From Microlunatus speluncae (GTDB lineage Bacteria; Actinomycetota; Actinomycetes; Propionibacteriales; Propionibacteriaceae), in NCBI RefSeq assembly GCF_009299835.1, contig NZ_VKCZ01000015.1, positions 50,816 through 114,815 of the forward strand: a stretch of 64,000 nucleotides of DNA. Direction: 5' to 3'. The position numbers were made by a program, and so were the translations under genes. How positions within the stretch are numbered: position 1 is the stretch's first letter; each line of letters starts with the position of its first letter. Positions 1 through 8,835 of the stretch are shown here, piece after piece. The notes under the pieces are model-generated. The model saw only the letters and a list, made by a program, of their open reading frames with translations, was not told where the DNA came from and did no database searches.

Positions 1-687
1 GCGGCTGCGACGTTCGCCCGGGTCTGCGAACCGGCGGGTCCGTACGCGATCGAGGTGACCGGCGTCGACGGCTCCCCGGTGCGCCGCGGCGACCTGGTGC
101 TCACCGTCGAGGGCAACACCCGGGCGGTGTTGACGGGCGAGCGGATCGCGCTGAATCTGATCACGATGATGTCCGGGGTCGCCACCGCGACCAGCGCCTG
201 GGTCGACGCGCTGGCCGGCACCTCGACCCGGGTCCGGGACACCCGGAAAACCACCCCGGGATTGCGCACGTTGCAGAAATACGCCGTCCGGATCGCCGGT
301 GGCGTGAATCACCGCAAGTGCCTCGCCGACGCCGCGTTGATCAAGGACAATCACGTGATCGCCGCCGGCGGAGTGGTCCCGGCCTATCGATCGGTCCGCG
401 CCCGTTATCCGGAACTGCCCATTCAGGTCGAGGTGACGAAACCCGAGCAGGTCGGAGAACTCGTCGCCGCCGGAGCCACCGAGATACTGCTGGACAACAT
501 GGCACCGGAAACGATGCGAAGCGTTGTTGCGGAATTCGGGGATGCCGTGGTATTTGAGGCCAGCGGCGGATTGACTCTGGCCGATGCGGCGGCCGCGGCG
601 GCCACCGGGGTGGACTATGTGGCGGTCGGCGCAATCACCCACTCGGCGCCAATTCTCGATCTCGCCCTTGATTTCGTGGAGCCCTGA
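1..687 (+). CDS. nadC: Nicotinate-nucleotide pyrophosphorylase (quinolinate phosphoribosyltransferase), 5' end outside the window
   Basis: This enzyme decarboxylates quinolinate and adds phosphoribose from PRPP to give nicotinate mononucleotide, a cytosolic step of de novo NAD synthesis. The frame is open from the first base, so about 228 C-terminal residues are present and roughly 55-60 N-terminal residues lie upstream. Visible family motifs are RDTRKTTPGLR, KDNH, the IQVEV strand, LLDNM and EASGG, which together form the quinolinate and PRPP sites of the alpha/beta barrel. nadB and nadA would be expected upstream, but this cannot be seen. The next gene, lsr2, has its own promoter, so nadC probably ends its operon. 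Confidence 0.95.
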   Translation, partial: AAATFARVCEPAGPYAIEVTGVDGSPVRRGDLVLTVEGNTRAVLTGERIALNLITMMSGVATATSAWVDALAGTSTRVRDTRKTTPGLRTLQKYAVRIAGGVNHRKCLADAALIKDNHVIAAGGVVPAYRSVRARYPELPIQVEVTKPEQVGELVAAGATEILLDNMAPETMRSVVAEFGDAVVFEASGGLTLADAAAAAATGVDYVAVGAITHSAPILDLALDFVEP

Positions 688-696
688 AAGCACGGT

Positions 697-725
697 TTGT
701 CCGGACTTTGGACAGGCGATACCAT
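697..725 (+). promoter_or_regulatory. Candidate sigma70-type promoter of lsr2
   Basis: TTGTCC (697-702) and TACCAT (720-725) are separated by 17 bases and lie about 50 bases upstream of the lsr2 start. The spacing and hexamers fit an actinobacterial housekeeping promoter. No transcript data support it. Confidence 0.45.
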
Positions 726-775
726 GGCGTGAGTTTTGGGCATCCCACTAATTCTTGACAGCGAGAGGGGCCTTC

Positions 776-1111
776 ATGGCACAGCGCGTTCAGGTCATCC
801 TTGAGGATGACTTCGACGGCGGCAAAGCCGAGGAGACAGTGAGTTTCGGGCTCGACGGTGTCGATTACGAAATCGACTTGTCGGCCAAGAATGCGAAGGC
901 GTTGCGTAACGCCCTCGATCCGTGGGTCGGTGTGGCCCGGCGGACCGGCGGTCGTCGCCGGCGCAATTCGACCCGGGCCGTCGCCGCGAAGTCCGGTGGC
1001 CGGGGCAGCACCAGCGACATCCGGGCCTGGGCGGTCGACCAGGGTTACGAGGTCAGCAGCCGCGGTCGGGTTCCGGCCGAGATCCGTGAGGCGTACGACA
1101 AGGCGCACTGA
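776..1111 (+). CDS. lsr2: Lsr2 family nucleoid-associated protein
   Basis: A small basic DNA-bridging protein that binds AT-rich DNA in the minor groove and silences horizontally acquired genes in actinobacteria. The 111-residue product begins MAQRVQVILEDDFDG and has the N-terminal oligomerisation domain (about 1-60), a basic linker (TGGRRRRNS) and a C-terminal DNA-binding domain with the RGR hook in 'SSRGRVPAEI' and the terminal EAYDKAH. The length is typical. I chose ATG 776, preceded by GAGAGGGG, over an in-frame TTG 21 bases upstream that lacks a good ribosome site. An AT-rich promoter region such as 37815-37860 in this window would be a natural target (inference). Confidence 0.96.
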   Translation: MAQRVQVILEDDFDGGKAEETVSFGLDGVDYEIDLSAKNAKALRNALDPWVGVARRTGGRRRRNSTRAVAAKSGGRGSTSDIRAWAVDQGYEVSSRGRVPAEIREAYDKAH

Positions 1112-1125
1112 GCTTGCTGCGTGCT

Positions 1126-1156
1126 GAGGGGTCGGGTCACTCCGGCCCCTCTTTGC
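1126..1156 (+). terminator. Rho-independent terminator of lsr2
   Basis: A 10-bp stem, GAGGGGTCGG (1126-1135) pairing with CCGGCCCCTC (1142-1151) through one G-U pair, has a 6-base loop and is followed by a short T run. Confidence 0.8.
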
Positions 1157-1319
1157 TTGCCCGGACGGCGGCTGAACGGACGGCCCGCGTTTCGCTGTTA
1201 GCGATGAGGGGCTCTCGGGGCGGAACACCGGCGGGTCGAGCCGATCCCGCTGAGTACAGTGGTGACGAGATGCGGACTCCGGCTCCAGACGGGCCGCATC
1301 CGAGCCGAGGGAGATGGGA

Positions 1320-3872
1320 ATGTTTGAGCGGTTTACCGATAGGGCCAGGCGCGTCGTGGTGTTGGCGCAAGAAGAGGCCCGGATGCTTAACCACAACTAC
1401 ATCGGGACCGAGCACATCCTGCTGGGCCTGATCCACGAAGGCGAAGGAGTCGCCGCCAAGGCGCTCGAGTCGCTGAACATCTCGCTCGAGGCCGTCCGCC
1501 AGAAGGTCGAAGAGATCATCGGTCACGGTCAGCAGTCCCCGAGCGGGCACATTCCGTTCACGCCGCGCGCCAAGAAGGTGCTCGAGCTGAGCCTGCGCGA
1601 AGCGTTGCAGATCAACCACGCCTACATCGGGACCGAGCACATCCTGCTCGGGCTGATCCGGGAGGGCGAGGGCGTCGCTGCGCAGGTGCTGGTCAAGCTG
1701 GGTGCCGACCTCAACCGGGTCCGCAACCAGGTGCTGCAGCTGCTGAGCGGTTTCCAGGGCAAGGAGTCCGCGACGTCCGGCGCGCCGGAGCAGGGCAGCA
1801 ACGCCCCCTCGTCGTCGATGGTGCTGGACCAGTTCGGCCGCAACCTGACCAAGGACGCGCGGGAGAACAAGCTCGACCCGGTGATCGGCCGGGAGAAGGA
1901 AATCGAGCGGGTGATGACCGTTCTGTCCCGCCGCACCAAGAACAACCCGGTGCTGATCGGCGAGCCCGGCGTCGGCAAGACCGCCGTCGTGGAGGGGCTG
2001 AGCCAGGCGATCGTCCGCGGCGACGTGCCGGAGACGCTCCGGGACAAGCAGATCTACACGCTGGACCTCGGCGCGCTGGTGGCCGGCTCCCGGTATCGCG
2101 GTGACTTCGAAGAGCGGCTGAAGAAGGTGCTCAAGGAGATCCGTACCCGCGGTGACGTGGTGCTGTTCATCGACGAGATCCACACCCTGGTCGGAGCCGG
2201 TGCGGCCGAGGGCGCGATCGACGCCGCCAGCATCCTCAAGCCGATGCTGGCCCGCGGTGAGCTGCAGACCATCGGTGCCACCACGCTCGACGAATACCGC
2301 AAGTACGTGGAGAAGGACGCCGCGCTGGAGCGCCGGTTCCAGCCGATCCAGGTGGCCGAGCCGACAATCGCCCACACGATCGACATCCTGCGCGGTCTCC
2401 GCGACCGGTACGAGGCGCACCACCGGGTCACCATCACCGACCAGGCGCTGGTCGGGGCGGCCCAGATGGCCGACCGCTACATCTCCGACCGGTTCCTGCC
2501 GGACAAGGCGATCGACCTGATCGACGAGGCCGGCGCCCGGCTCCGGATCCGCCGGATGACCGCGCCGCCGGATCTGCGCGAGTTCGACGAGCGGGTCGCT
2601 GCCGTACGGCTGGAGAAGGAAACCGCGATCGACGCGCAGGACTTCGAGCGGGCGGCCGGACTGCGCGACGACGAGAAGAAGCTGCTCGCCCAGCGGGCCG
2701 AACGGGAAGCCCAGTGGAAGTCGGGCGACCTGGACATCGTGGCCGAGGTGGACGAGGAGACCATCGCCGAGGTGCTGTCCTCGTCGACCGGCATCCCCGT
2801 CTTCAAGCTGACCGAGGAGGAGTCCTCGCGGCTGATCGGGATGGAATCCGAGATCGCCAAGCAGTATGTCGGTCAGGACGACGCGGTCAAGGCGCTGTCC
2901 CGGTCGATCCGGCGGACCCGGGCCGGCCTGAAGGACCCGCGCCGGCCCAGCGGCTCGTTCATCTTCGCCGGCCCGTCCGGTGTCGGTAAGACCGAGCTGA
3001 CCAAGGTGCTGACCGAGTTCCTGTTCGGTGATCAGGACGCGATGATCACGCTGGACATGTCCGAATACTCCGAGAAGCACACCGCCTCCCGGCTGTTCGG
3101 CTCCCCGCCCGGCTATGTCGGGTATGAAGAGGGCGGCCAGCTGACCGAGAAGGTGCGGCGCAAGCCGTTCAGCGTGGTCCTCTTCGACGAGATCGAGAAG
3201 GCGCACCCGGACATCTTCAACTCGCTGCTGCAGATCCTGGACGAAGGTCGGTTGACCGACGCCCAGGGCCGGGTGGTCGACTTCAAGAACACGGTGATCG
3301 TGATGACCACCAACCTGGGCACCCGGGACATCGCCAAGGCGGTCAGCCTGGGCTTCTCCCAGGCCGGTGACGCCGAGGGTTCGTACGAGAAGATGAAGGC
3401 CAAGGTCTCGGACGAGCTGAAGCAGAACTTCCGGCCCGAGTTCCTCAACCGGGTGGACGAGGTCATCGTCTTCCGCCAGCTCAGCATCGAGGACATCGAG
3501 AAGATCGTCGACCTTCTGGTCGCCGAGATCGAGGTCCGGCTGAAGGACAAGGACATGGGCATCGAGCTCACCCCGGCGGCGAAGAGCCTGGTCGCCAAGC
3601 GCGGCTACGACCCCGTGCTCGGGGCCCGGCCGTTGCGGCGGGCGCTGCAGCGCGACGTCGAGGACGTCCTGGCGGAGAAGATCTTGTTCTCCGAGGTGAA
3701 GTCGGGCGAGATCGTGGTCGTGGACGTCGCGGACGAGGGCTCGGAGAACGCCTTCACCTTCGTCGGCACGCCGCGCTCCGATCTGCCGGACTCGCCGCCG
3801 GTGGAATTCGACAACATCGTCAAGGGGACCGCCTCTGATGGTGGCGACAAGCAGGCCGCCGCCGAAGGGTGA
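1320..3872 (+). CDS. clpC: ATP-dependent Clp protease ATP-binding subunit ClpC
   Basis: Hsp100/AAA+ unfoldase that feeds proteins to the ClpP protease. The 850-residue product starts MFERFTDRARRVVVLAQEE, as actinobacterial ClpC1 does. Two N-terminal Clp repeats (about 1-145) are followed by AAA domain 1 with Walker A GEPGVGKT (about 215) and Walker B LFIDEIH, a UVR coiled-coil motif (about 440-465), and AAA domain 2 with GPSGVGKT (about 551) and LFDEIEKAH. The C-terminal D2-small domain includes GYDPVLGARPLRR. ATG 1320 is preferred over ATG 1314, because GAGGGAG abuts 1314 but sits at normal spacing from 1320. The gene stands alone between two terminators. Family, start and length all agree. 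Confidence 0.98.
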   Translation: MFERFTDRARRVVVLAQEEARMLNHNYIGTEHILLGLIHEGEGVAAKALESLNISLEAVRQKVEEIIGHGQQSPSGHIPFTPRAKKVLELSLREALQINHAYIGTEHILLGLIREGEGVAAQVLVKLGADLNRVRNQVLQLLSGFQGKESATSGAPEQGSNAPSSSMVLDQFGRNLTKDARENKLDPVIGREKEIERVMTVLSRRTKNNPVLIGEPGVGKTAVVEGLSQAIVRGDVPETLRDKQIYTLDLGALVAGSRYRGDFEERLKKVLKEIRTRGDVVLFIDEIHTLVGAGAAEGAIDAASILKPMLARGELQTIGATTLDEYRKYVEKDAALERRFQPIQVAEPTIAHTIDILRGLRDRYEAHHRVTITDQALVGAAQMADRYISDRFLPDKAIDLIDEAGARLRIRRMTAPPDLREFDERVAAVRLEKETAIDAQDFERAAGLRDDEKKLLAQRAEREAQWKSGDLDIVAEVDEETIAEVLSSSTGIPVFKLTEEESSRLIGMESEIAKQYVGQDDAVKALSRSIRRTRAGLKDPRRPSGSFIFAGPSGVGKTELTKVLTEFLFGDQDAMITLDMSEYSEKHTASRLFGSPPGYVGYEEGGQLTEKVRRKPFSVVLFDEIEKAHPDIFNSLLQILDEGRLTDAQGRVVDFKNTVIVMTTNLGTRDIAKAVSLGFSQAGDAEGSYEKMKAKVSDELKQNFRPEFLNRVDEVIVFRQLSIEDIEKIVDLLVAEIEVRLKDKDMGIELTPAAKSLVAKRGYDPVLGARPLRRALQRDVEDVLAEKILFSEVKSGEIVVVDVADEGSENAFTFVGTPRSDLPDSPPVEFDNIVKGTASDGGDKQAAAEG

Positions 3873-3887
3873 TTTCTTGATCGACAA

Positions 3888-3931
3888 GGGCCCCGCGACC
3901 AAGATCTTCTTGGTCGCGGGGTCCTTTCTTT
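3888..3931. terminator. Strong terminator after clpC, possibly bidirectional
   Basis: A 17-bp stem with one G-U pair (arms 3888-3904 and 3908-3924) and a 3-base loop is followed by TTTCTTT. It lies between convergent clpC and the alpha/beta hydrolase gene and could serve both strands. Confidence 0.88.
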
Positions 3932-3953
3932 GGTTCGGTCCGAGCAGGTGGCG

Positions 3954-4904
3954 CTACTCCTCGGGGTGGTCCAGGGCTTCGGCTTGCTTGGTCTTGCCGG
4001 CGGCGATCAGGGCGTCGTCGTCGGTGACGATGCCGATCAGTTCTTCGGCCTGGCCGGCCAGTTGCTTCGCCGGCTCGGCGTGGTCGGGGGTGTCGGGTTC
4101 GTCGGTGGCGACCCGGGCTTCGTCCTCGTCGGCGGCGTCGGGGTGGCGGGCGTGTTCGACGCAGAGTTGGGCGACCTGGTCGGCTTGGGCGTGCATGACG
4201 GAGTGGGCGCCGTCGGGGATGATCCAGATCCGGGAGCGGGGGAGGAGTTCGGCGGCGCGTTCGAGCCAGGGTCGGGGGCAGAGGCGGTCGTGTTCGCCGG
4301 CGATGATCAAGGTGCTGGCGGTGATCTTGGGCAGGGTCTCCTCGATCCGGTACGCCAGCATCTCGGGCAGCGTCCGGGCGAACCAGCGCGGGCCGCAGAG
4401 CAGGTAGGCGTAGATCGCGAGCAGGGCGACCCGGGGTGGCTCGCGGCGGCAGGACTGGAGGAAGCGCAGCACCGTGGTGCGCAGCCGGCGCTCCGCCGGA
4501 TTGATCACCGGGCCGAGCAGCACCACCGAACGGAAGGTGCCCGGCGCCGAGCGGGCGGCCAGTTCGGCGACGATCTGGGTGCCCATCGAATGACCGACCA
4601 GGATCGGGTCGCGCAGGCCGAGTCGCTCGATCACGGTGCCGACCAGCTCGGCGTACTCACCGATGCCGAACCGGCGGCCGCGCGGATGCGGTACGCCGCC
4701 GAAGCCGGGCAGGTCGAGCGCGACGACCGGGCCGAACTCGTTCAGCTCGGCCGCCAGTTGCTCGAAGTAGTTGGCCGACACCCCGATCCCGGGCACCAGC
4801 ACGAACGCCCGGGTGCCGGTGTCGCCGACGGTGCTGACCCGGGCGTACACGTCGCCGAGGTAGACCCGGTCGACGGCGACGTCCGTCGCCTTCCGCCGCG
4901 TCAT
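3954..4904 (-). CDS. Alpha/beta hydrolase with C-terminal CsbD-like tail
   Basis: A 316-residue serine hydrolase of unknown substrate. Visible elements are the oxyanion-region VPGIGVSANYF, the nucleophile elbow GHSMG, the acid in AGEHDRLCP and the catalytic His in DGAHSVMHA. The core ends near residue 245. An acidic linker (DAADEDEARVATDEPD) follows, and the last ~32 residues (KQLAGQAEELIGIVTDDDAL, then IAAGKTKQAEA) match the CsbD/YjbJ stress-protein pattern. No signal peptide is seen, so it is probably cytosolic. ATG 4904 is chosen because AGGAAGGG sits six bases upstream; ATG 4910 is also in frame but too close to it. The hydrolase-CsbD fusion is unusual; see findings. Confidence 0.85.
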   Translation of the reverse strand: MTRRKATDVAVDRVYLGDVYARVSTVGDTGTRAFVLVPGIGVSANYFEQLAAELNEFGPVVALDLPGFGGVPHPRGRRFGIGEYAELVGTVIERLGLRDPILVGHSMGTQIVAELAARSAPGTFRSVVLLGPVINPAERRLRTTVLRFLQSCRREPPRVALLAIYAYLLCGPRWFARTLPEMLAYRIEETLPKITASTLIIAGEHDRLCPRPWLERAAELLPRSRIWIIPDGAHSVMHAQADQVAQLCVEHARHPDAADEDEARVATDEPDTPDHAEPAKQLAGQAEELIGIVTDDDALIAAGKTKQAEALDHPEE

Positions 4905-5047
4905 TCGCATCCCTTCCTGCCAGCCCCGTCCGAATTCTCCGACCTGCCCGCACCACGGTAGCCGTCCGGCCGCCGTACGCTCCGCCCGCCACGAGGGACC
5001 AATCGGTCAGAATTGGCCCTGTCTCCGATCGGATGACGGACGTAAAA

Positions 5048-5062
5048 TTCCGTCTAACGGAA
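5048..5062. promoter_or_regulatory. Candidate operator of the ABC importer operon
   Basis: TTCCGT-CTA-ACGGAA is a perfect 6+6 inverted repeat in a locally AT-richer stretch 63 bases upstream of the binding-protein start. A further half site, GACGGA (5035-5040), is inverted relative to TCCGTC (5049-5054). The cognate regulator is unknown. Confidence 0.45.
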
Positions 5063-5124
5063 AACATTTCCTGAGTCCGGCGTGCGGGGTGCGACCAGGC
5101 ACTCGATCGAGGGGGATCAGAGAC

Positions 5125-6522
5125 ATGAACGGAAACGGTTCGCTCTCGCGCCGCGGCTTCCTGTCCGGGGGCGTCGCGGCCGCTGTGGCCGGCGGCTCGA
5201 TGCTCGCCGGCTGCAGCGGTGGCCCGCAGTCGACCACGCCGCCCGGCTGGACCGAGGTGACGTTCAGTTCGATCGGCGACGCGAAGTCGCAGCAGATGTT
5301 CCAGGACATGATCGCCGCCGCCCAGACGGAGACGCTGGACGAGCTCAAGATCAAGATCATCTGGAAGCCGGCGCCGGGTGACGGCTGGGACAGCGTGATG
5401 TTGCAGTTCGCGTCCGGCACGGTCTGTGACGTGCAGCGGATCGACGATGATCGGGTCTACGCCCTCGCGGTCGACAACAAGATCCACCAGCTCGACCCGT
5501 TCATGCTGGATCCCAACCTGGGTTGGGATCTGGATGCCTACAGTGACAGCTTCGCCACCAAGGTCGCGGTCGAGGGCTACCAGTTCTCGGTCACGCCGGC
5601 GGTGAGCGCCAACACCTTGTTCTACAACAAGGCGCTGTTCGCCAAGGCCGGGCTGCAGGCGCCGACCTCGTGGGCTGAGGCCTGGGAGTGGGACGAGTTC
5701 GTCGACGCGGTCAACCGACTGACCGTCCGGGACGGCGACCGGACCGAGGTGTACGGGATCCAGTTCGCCGCCAACGTGGTGCAGCCGTGCGGTTACGGCG
5801 CGGGCGACGTCGCCCTGAACGAAGATCAGACCGAGTGCGGATTCACCAAGCCCGAGACCGAGCAGGCGATCGACGGTCTGATCCAGCTGATCCGCGGTGG
5901 CTTCGCGCCGACGGTCGACATCGACACCCTGCCGCTGTTCAACTCCGGCAAGCTGGCCATGGCCTGGCAGGGGATGGACGTCGCCGCGCAGGTCAACGCC
6001 GACATCGACTGGGACGTGATGCCCTGGCCGAAGACCCCGCTCTACGCGGCGACCAAGAACTACGCCCGGACCTGGGTCATCCCGAAGACGGCCAAGGATC
6101 CGCAGGCGGCGTTCCTGGCGTTGAAGGCGTTGAGCGGGCCGGCCGCCTCGACCGTGCTGGCCAGGTCCCAGTCCGCGGTGCCGATGCTGACCGAGGTGGC
6201 CACCAGCGCGGCGTTCACTGATCATGAACGGCCGGCCACCCCGGCGGTGTGGAGCCAGACGCTCGACTCGGTCGGCGACAACCAGGTCGACATCCCGATG
6301 CCGCGCGGGCCGATCGGCGACGCGTTCGCCGCGACCTTCGTCGAGGGTCCGCTGGCCAACGGCCTGCTGGCCGGCAAGCTGGATGCCCGGGACTATCTGC
6401 AGCAGGGCCGGCAACGGGTCAACGACGAGATCAAGCGCCGGTCCTGGAATTCCTCCAAGGGGATCGAGCAACTGACCAAGGGGGCGCTGGAGTTCCCGGA
6501 CCAGAAGGTCCTGGACCAATGA
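5125..6522 (+). CDS. Extracellular solute-binding protein of a carbohydrate-type ABC importer (Tat lipoprotein)
   Basis: Captures substrate outside the cell for the two permeases that follow. The 465-residue product begins with a Tat-type signal (SRRGFLSGG, then a hydrophobic stretch) and a lipobox LAGC, so it should be exported folded and lipid-anchored. The body resembles family 1 sugar-binding proteins, with 'ANTLFYNKALFAKAGL' and 'SWAEAWEWDEFVDAVNRLT'. ATG 5125 follows GAGGGGG at 5110-5115; an in-frame ATG at 5089 would put residues before the twin-arginine signal. Its stop overlaps the next start as ATGA. The substrate cannot be deduced; the nearby hydrolases suggest it may not be a simple sugar. 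Confidence 0.9.
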   Translation: MNGNGSLSRRGFLSGGVAAAVAGGSMLAGCSGGPQSTTPPGWTEVTFSSIGDAKSQQMFQDMIAAAQTETLDELKIKIIWKPAPGDGWDSVMLQFASGTVCDVQRIDDDRVYALAVDNKIHQLDPFMLDPNLGWDLDAYSDSFATKVAVEGYQFSVTPAVSANTLFYNKALFAKAGLQAPTSWAEAWEWDEFVDAVNRLTVRDGDRTEVYGIQFAANVVQPCGYGAGDVALNEDQTECGFTKPETEQAIDGLIQLIRGGFAPTVDIDTLPLFNSGKLAMAWQGMDVAAQVNADIDWDVMPWPKTPLYAATKNYARTWVIPKTAKDPQAAFLALKALSGPAASTVLARSQSAVPMLTEVATSAAFTDHERPATPAVWSQTLDSVGDNQVDIPMPRGPIGDAFAATFVEGPLANGLLAGKLDARDYLQQGRQRVNDEIKRRSWNSSKGIEQLTKGALEFPDQKVLDQ

Positions 6523-7472
6523 CCACGATGACCGCTCCCCGACGGGCTCAGGGTGCGTCCCCACCCGCGGGGCGGCCGGTCAGCCCGCAGCGCCGCTCCA
6601 CCGCGCGCCGCAATCTGATCCGCGGCTGGCTGTTCATCGGCCCGGTGGTGCTCGGCACGTTGATCTTCAACGTGCTGCCGGTGCTGCCGACCTTCGGGCT
6701 CAGCCTGACCGCCTGGAACGGGCTCAGCGCGCCGACCTGGGTCGGCCTGGAGAACTATCTGCGGATGTTCAGCGGGGATCCGCTGCTCGCCCAGAGCTTG
6801 ATCAACACCGTCCTGTTCACGCTCGGCTATGTGCCGTTCGGCATCGTCGTCGGGCTCGCCCTGGCCCTGCTGGTCAATCGTTCGCTGCCGGGGATGGCGA
6901 TCTTCCGGGCGTTGATCTTCCTGCCGTACGTGACCTCGCTGGTCGCCGTCGGCATCGTCGCCAAGTGGGTGTTCAGTGATCAGTACGGGGTGCTGAACGC
7001 CATGCTCGACACGGTCGGGATCCGGGGGCCGCACTGGCTCGGCGAATCCAACACCGCGATGCTGGCGGTGATCATCACCTCGATCTGGGCCAACATGGGC
7101 TTCAACATGGTGATCCTGCTGGCCGGGCTGCAGAACGTGCCGGACACCCTGATCGACGCGGCCAAACTGGACGGTGCCGGGCGCTGGGCCCGGTTCGTCC
7201 ACGTCACGGTCCCGTTCCTGACCCCGACCCTGTTCCTGTTGTTGATCTTGCAGACGATCGGGTCGTTCCAGGTCTTCGCGCTGATCCTGGTGATGACGCA
7301 GGGTGGTCCGGGCCAGGGCACGTATGTCTACATCTATCACCTCTGGTACGAGGCGTTCCAGATGCGCAACATGGGGTACGCGGCGGCGATGGCCGTGATC
7401 CTGTTCGTGATCATCGCGTTGATCACCTGGGCCCAGGCCCGGCTGTCCCGGAGGTGGGTGTTCTACCAGTGA
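6519..7472 (+). CDS. ABC importer permease, MalF/UgpA type
   Basis: An inner-membrane subunit of 317 residues with a basic N-terminal tail (residues 1-30), then about six membrane segments beginning WLFIGPVVLGTLIFNVLPVL. The cytoplasmic EAA loop that docks the ATPase reads DAAKLDGAGRWARFVHVTVP. ATG 6519 overlaps the stop of the binding-protein gene, indicating translational coupling, and the gene's own stop overlaps the next GTG. No ATPase gene is present in the operon. Actinobacterial carbohydrate importers commonly share a distant MsiK-type ATPase, which is the likely arrangement here. Confidence 0.92.
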   Translation: MTTMTAPRRAQGASPPAGRPVSPQRRSTARRNLIRGWLFIGPVVLGTLIFNVLPVLPTFGLSLTAWNGLSAPTWVGLENYLRMFSGDPLLAQSLINTVLFTLGYVPFGIVVGLALALLVNRSLPGMAIFRALIFLPYVTSLVAVGIVAKWVFSDQYGVLNAMLDTVGIRGPHWLGESNTAMLAVIITSIWANMGFNMVILLAGLQNVPDTLIDAAKLDGAGRWARFVHVTVPFLTPTLFLLLILQTIGSFQVFALILVMTQGGPGQGTYVYIYHLWYEAFQMRNMGYAAAMAVILFVIIALITWAQARLSRRWVFYQ

Positions 7473-8350
7473 CCACCACGACCGTCGCTCGCCCACGGCC
7501 CTTCTCCCGGCGCAACGTCGGCAAGTTCGCCCTCTCGGCCGGCGTGGTCTACCTGGGCTGCGCGATCGTCGCGCTGATCGCGATCGGGCCGTTCCTGTGG
7601 ATGCTGTCCACCTCGTTCAAGCTGCCGGGCGACGTGGTCGCCATGCCGCCGGAGCCGCTGCCGAACCCGGCGACGACCGAGAACTACACCTCGCTGATCA
7701 ACAACCCGATCCTGCCGTTCCGGACCTTCGTCGGCAACAGCACCTACATCGCGGTGCTGGTGATCATCGGCCGGTTGCTGGTCTGCGCCCTGGCCGCCTA
7801 CGGCTTCGCCCGGTTGCGGTTCCGCGGCCGCGACCTCGCCTTCGGCATGCTGCTCGGCTGCCTGATGATCCCGGACATGCTGATGATCTTGCCGCTGTAC
7901 GCGACCTACGTGCAGGTCGGCCTGGTCAACACCCACTTCCCGCTGATCGTGCCGCCGATCCTGTCCAACACATTCGGCACCTTCCTGCTGCGCCAGTTCT
8001 TCCTCTCCATCCCGCGGGAGTACGAGGAGGCGGCGCTGGTCGACGGGGCGAGCCATCTGCGGATCTTTGTCAGCATCATGTTGCCGCTGGCCAAGCCGGC
8101 CCTGGCCACGCTGGCGATCTTGACCTTCGTCAGCTCCTGGAACGACTTCTTCAACCCGCTGATCTATCTCAGTGATGTGGACAAGTTCACGTTGCCGGTG
8201 GGTCTGGCCTTCTTCCAGAACGAGTCCGGTGCGGACTACGGCCCATTGATGGCCGGCGCGACGTTGTCGATCATCCCGACCGTCGTGCTGTTCGTGCTGA
8301 CCCAGCGACAGTTCACCCGAGGCATCGCGATGACCGGACTGAAGTCATGA
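7469..8350 (+). CDS. ABC importer permease, MalG/UgpE type
   Basis: Second membrane subunit of the importer, 293 residues, with six predicted membrane segments, the first being VYLGCAIVALIAIGPFLWML. The EAA loop is EEAALVDGASHLRIFVSIML. GTG 7469 overlaps the previous TGA stop and has GGAGGTG 11-18 bases upstream inside the previous gene, so it is preferred to GTG 7454. The stop overlaps an ATG (8347) in frame with the Rieske gene, which argues that the ferredoxin-like gene belongs to the same transcript. Confidence 0.92.
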   Translation: MTTTTVARPRPFSRRNVGKFALSAGVVYLGCAIVALIAIGPFLWMLSTSFKLPGDVVAMPPEPLPNPATTENYTSLINNPILPFRTFVGNSTYIAVLVIIGRLLVCALAAYGFARLRFRGRDLAFGMLLGCLMIPDMLMILPLYATYVQVGLVNTHFPLIVPPILSNTFGTFLLRQFFLSIPREYEEAALVDGASHLRIFVSIMLPLAKPALATLAILTFVSSWNDFFNPLIYLSDVDKFTLPVGLAFFQNESGADYGPLMAGATLSIIPTVVLFVLTQRQFTRGIAMTGLKS

Positions 8351-8373
8351 CCACGACCGACGGAGGAAGATCG

Positions 8374-8823
8374 ATGGCCAAGTATGTGGTGGGCACCGTG
8401 GACGAGATCCCGCCCGGGAGCCGCAAGATCATCGAGGTGGCGCGGCGCTCGATCGGCGTGTTCAACGTCAAGGGCACCTATTACGCGATCCGGAACCACT
8501 GCCCGCACGCCGGCGGCCCGCTCTGCGAGGGGGTGACCTCCGGGCTGGTGACCTCGGACAAGCCCGGCACGTACGAGTATCTCAAGCAGGGCGAGATCCT
8601 GCGCTGTCCCTGGCACGGTTGGGAGTACGAGATCGCCACCGGCCAGTCCTGGTTCGATCCGGAGCGGACCCGGGTCCGGGCCTACACGACGACCGTGACG
8701 CCGGCCGCGCAACTGCCCCGGTCCAACCCCGAGCTCGAAGCGGCGGGTTTCGCGCCGGGTCCGTACACGATGGAGATGTACGACGTCGAGGTCGACCGTG
8801 AGTTCATCGTCGTCAGCATCTGA
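8374..8823 (+). CDS. Rieske [2Fe-2S] ferredoxin-like protein
   Basis: A stand-alone Rieske domain of 149 residues that should bind a [2Fe-2S] cluster through NHCPHAGGPLC and ILRCPWHGWEYE. The spacing between the two Cys-x-His motifs is longer than in classical ferredoxins because of a ~20-residue insertion containing TSDKPGTYEYLKQ. There is no oxygenase catalytic domain and no oxygenase gene beside it. ATG 8374 follows GGAGGAA at 8362-8368; ATG 8347, overlapping the permease stop, is an alternative. Possible roles are electron donor to an oxygenase encoded elsewhere or a partner of the two amidohydrolases that follow. Confidence 0.88.
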   Translation: MAKYVVGTVDEIPPGSRKIIEVARRSIGVFNVKGTYYAIRNHCPHAGGPLCEGVTSGLVTSDKPGTYEYLKQGEILRCPWHGWEYEIATGQSWFDPERTRVRAYTTTVTPAAQLPRSNPELEAAGFAPGPYTMEMYDVEVDREFIVVSI

Positions 8824-8835
8824 CAGGAGTTGATC

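Noticed and set aside
1137..3902. A 921-codon open frame antisense to clpC
   Set aside because: It is the mirror of a strongly coding GC-rich gene; its translation is low-complexity Leu/Gly/Asp/Arg-rich with no family motifs, and clpC is certain.
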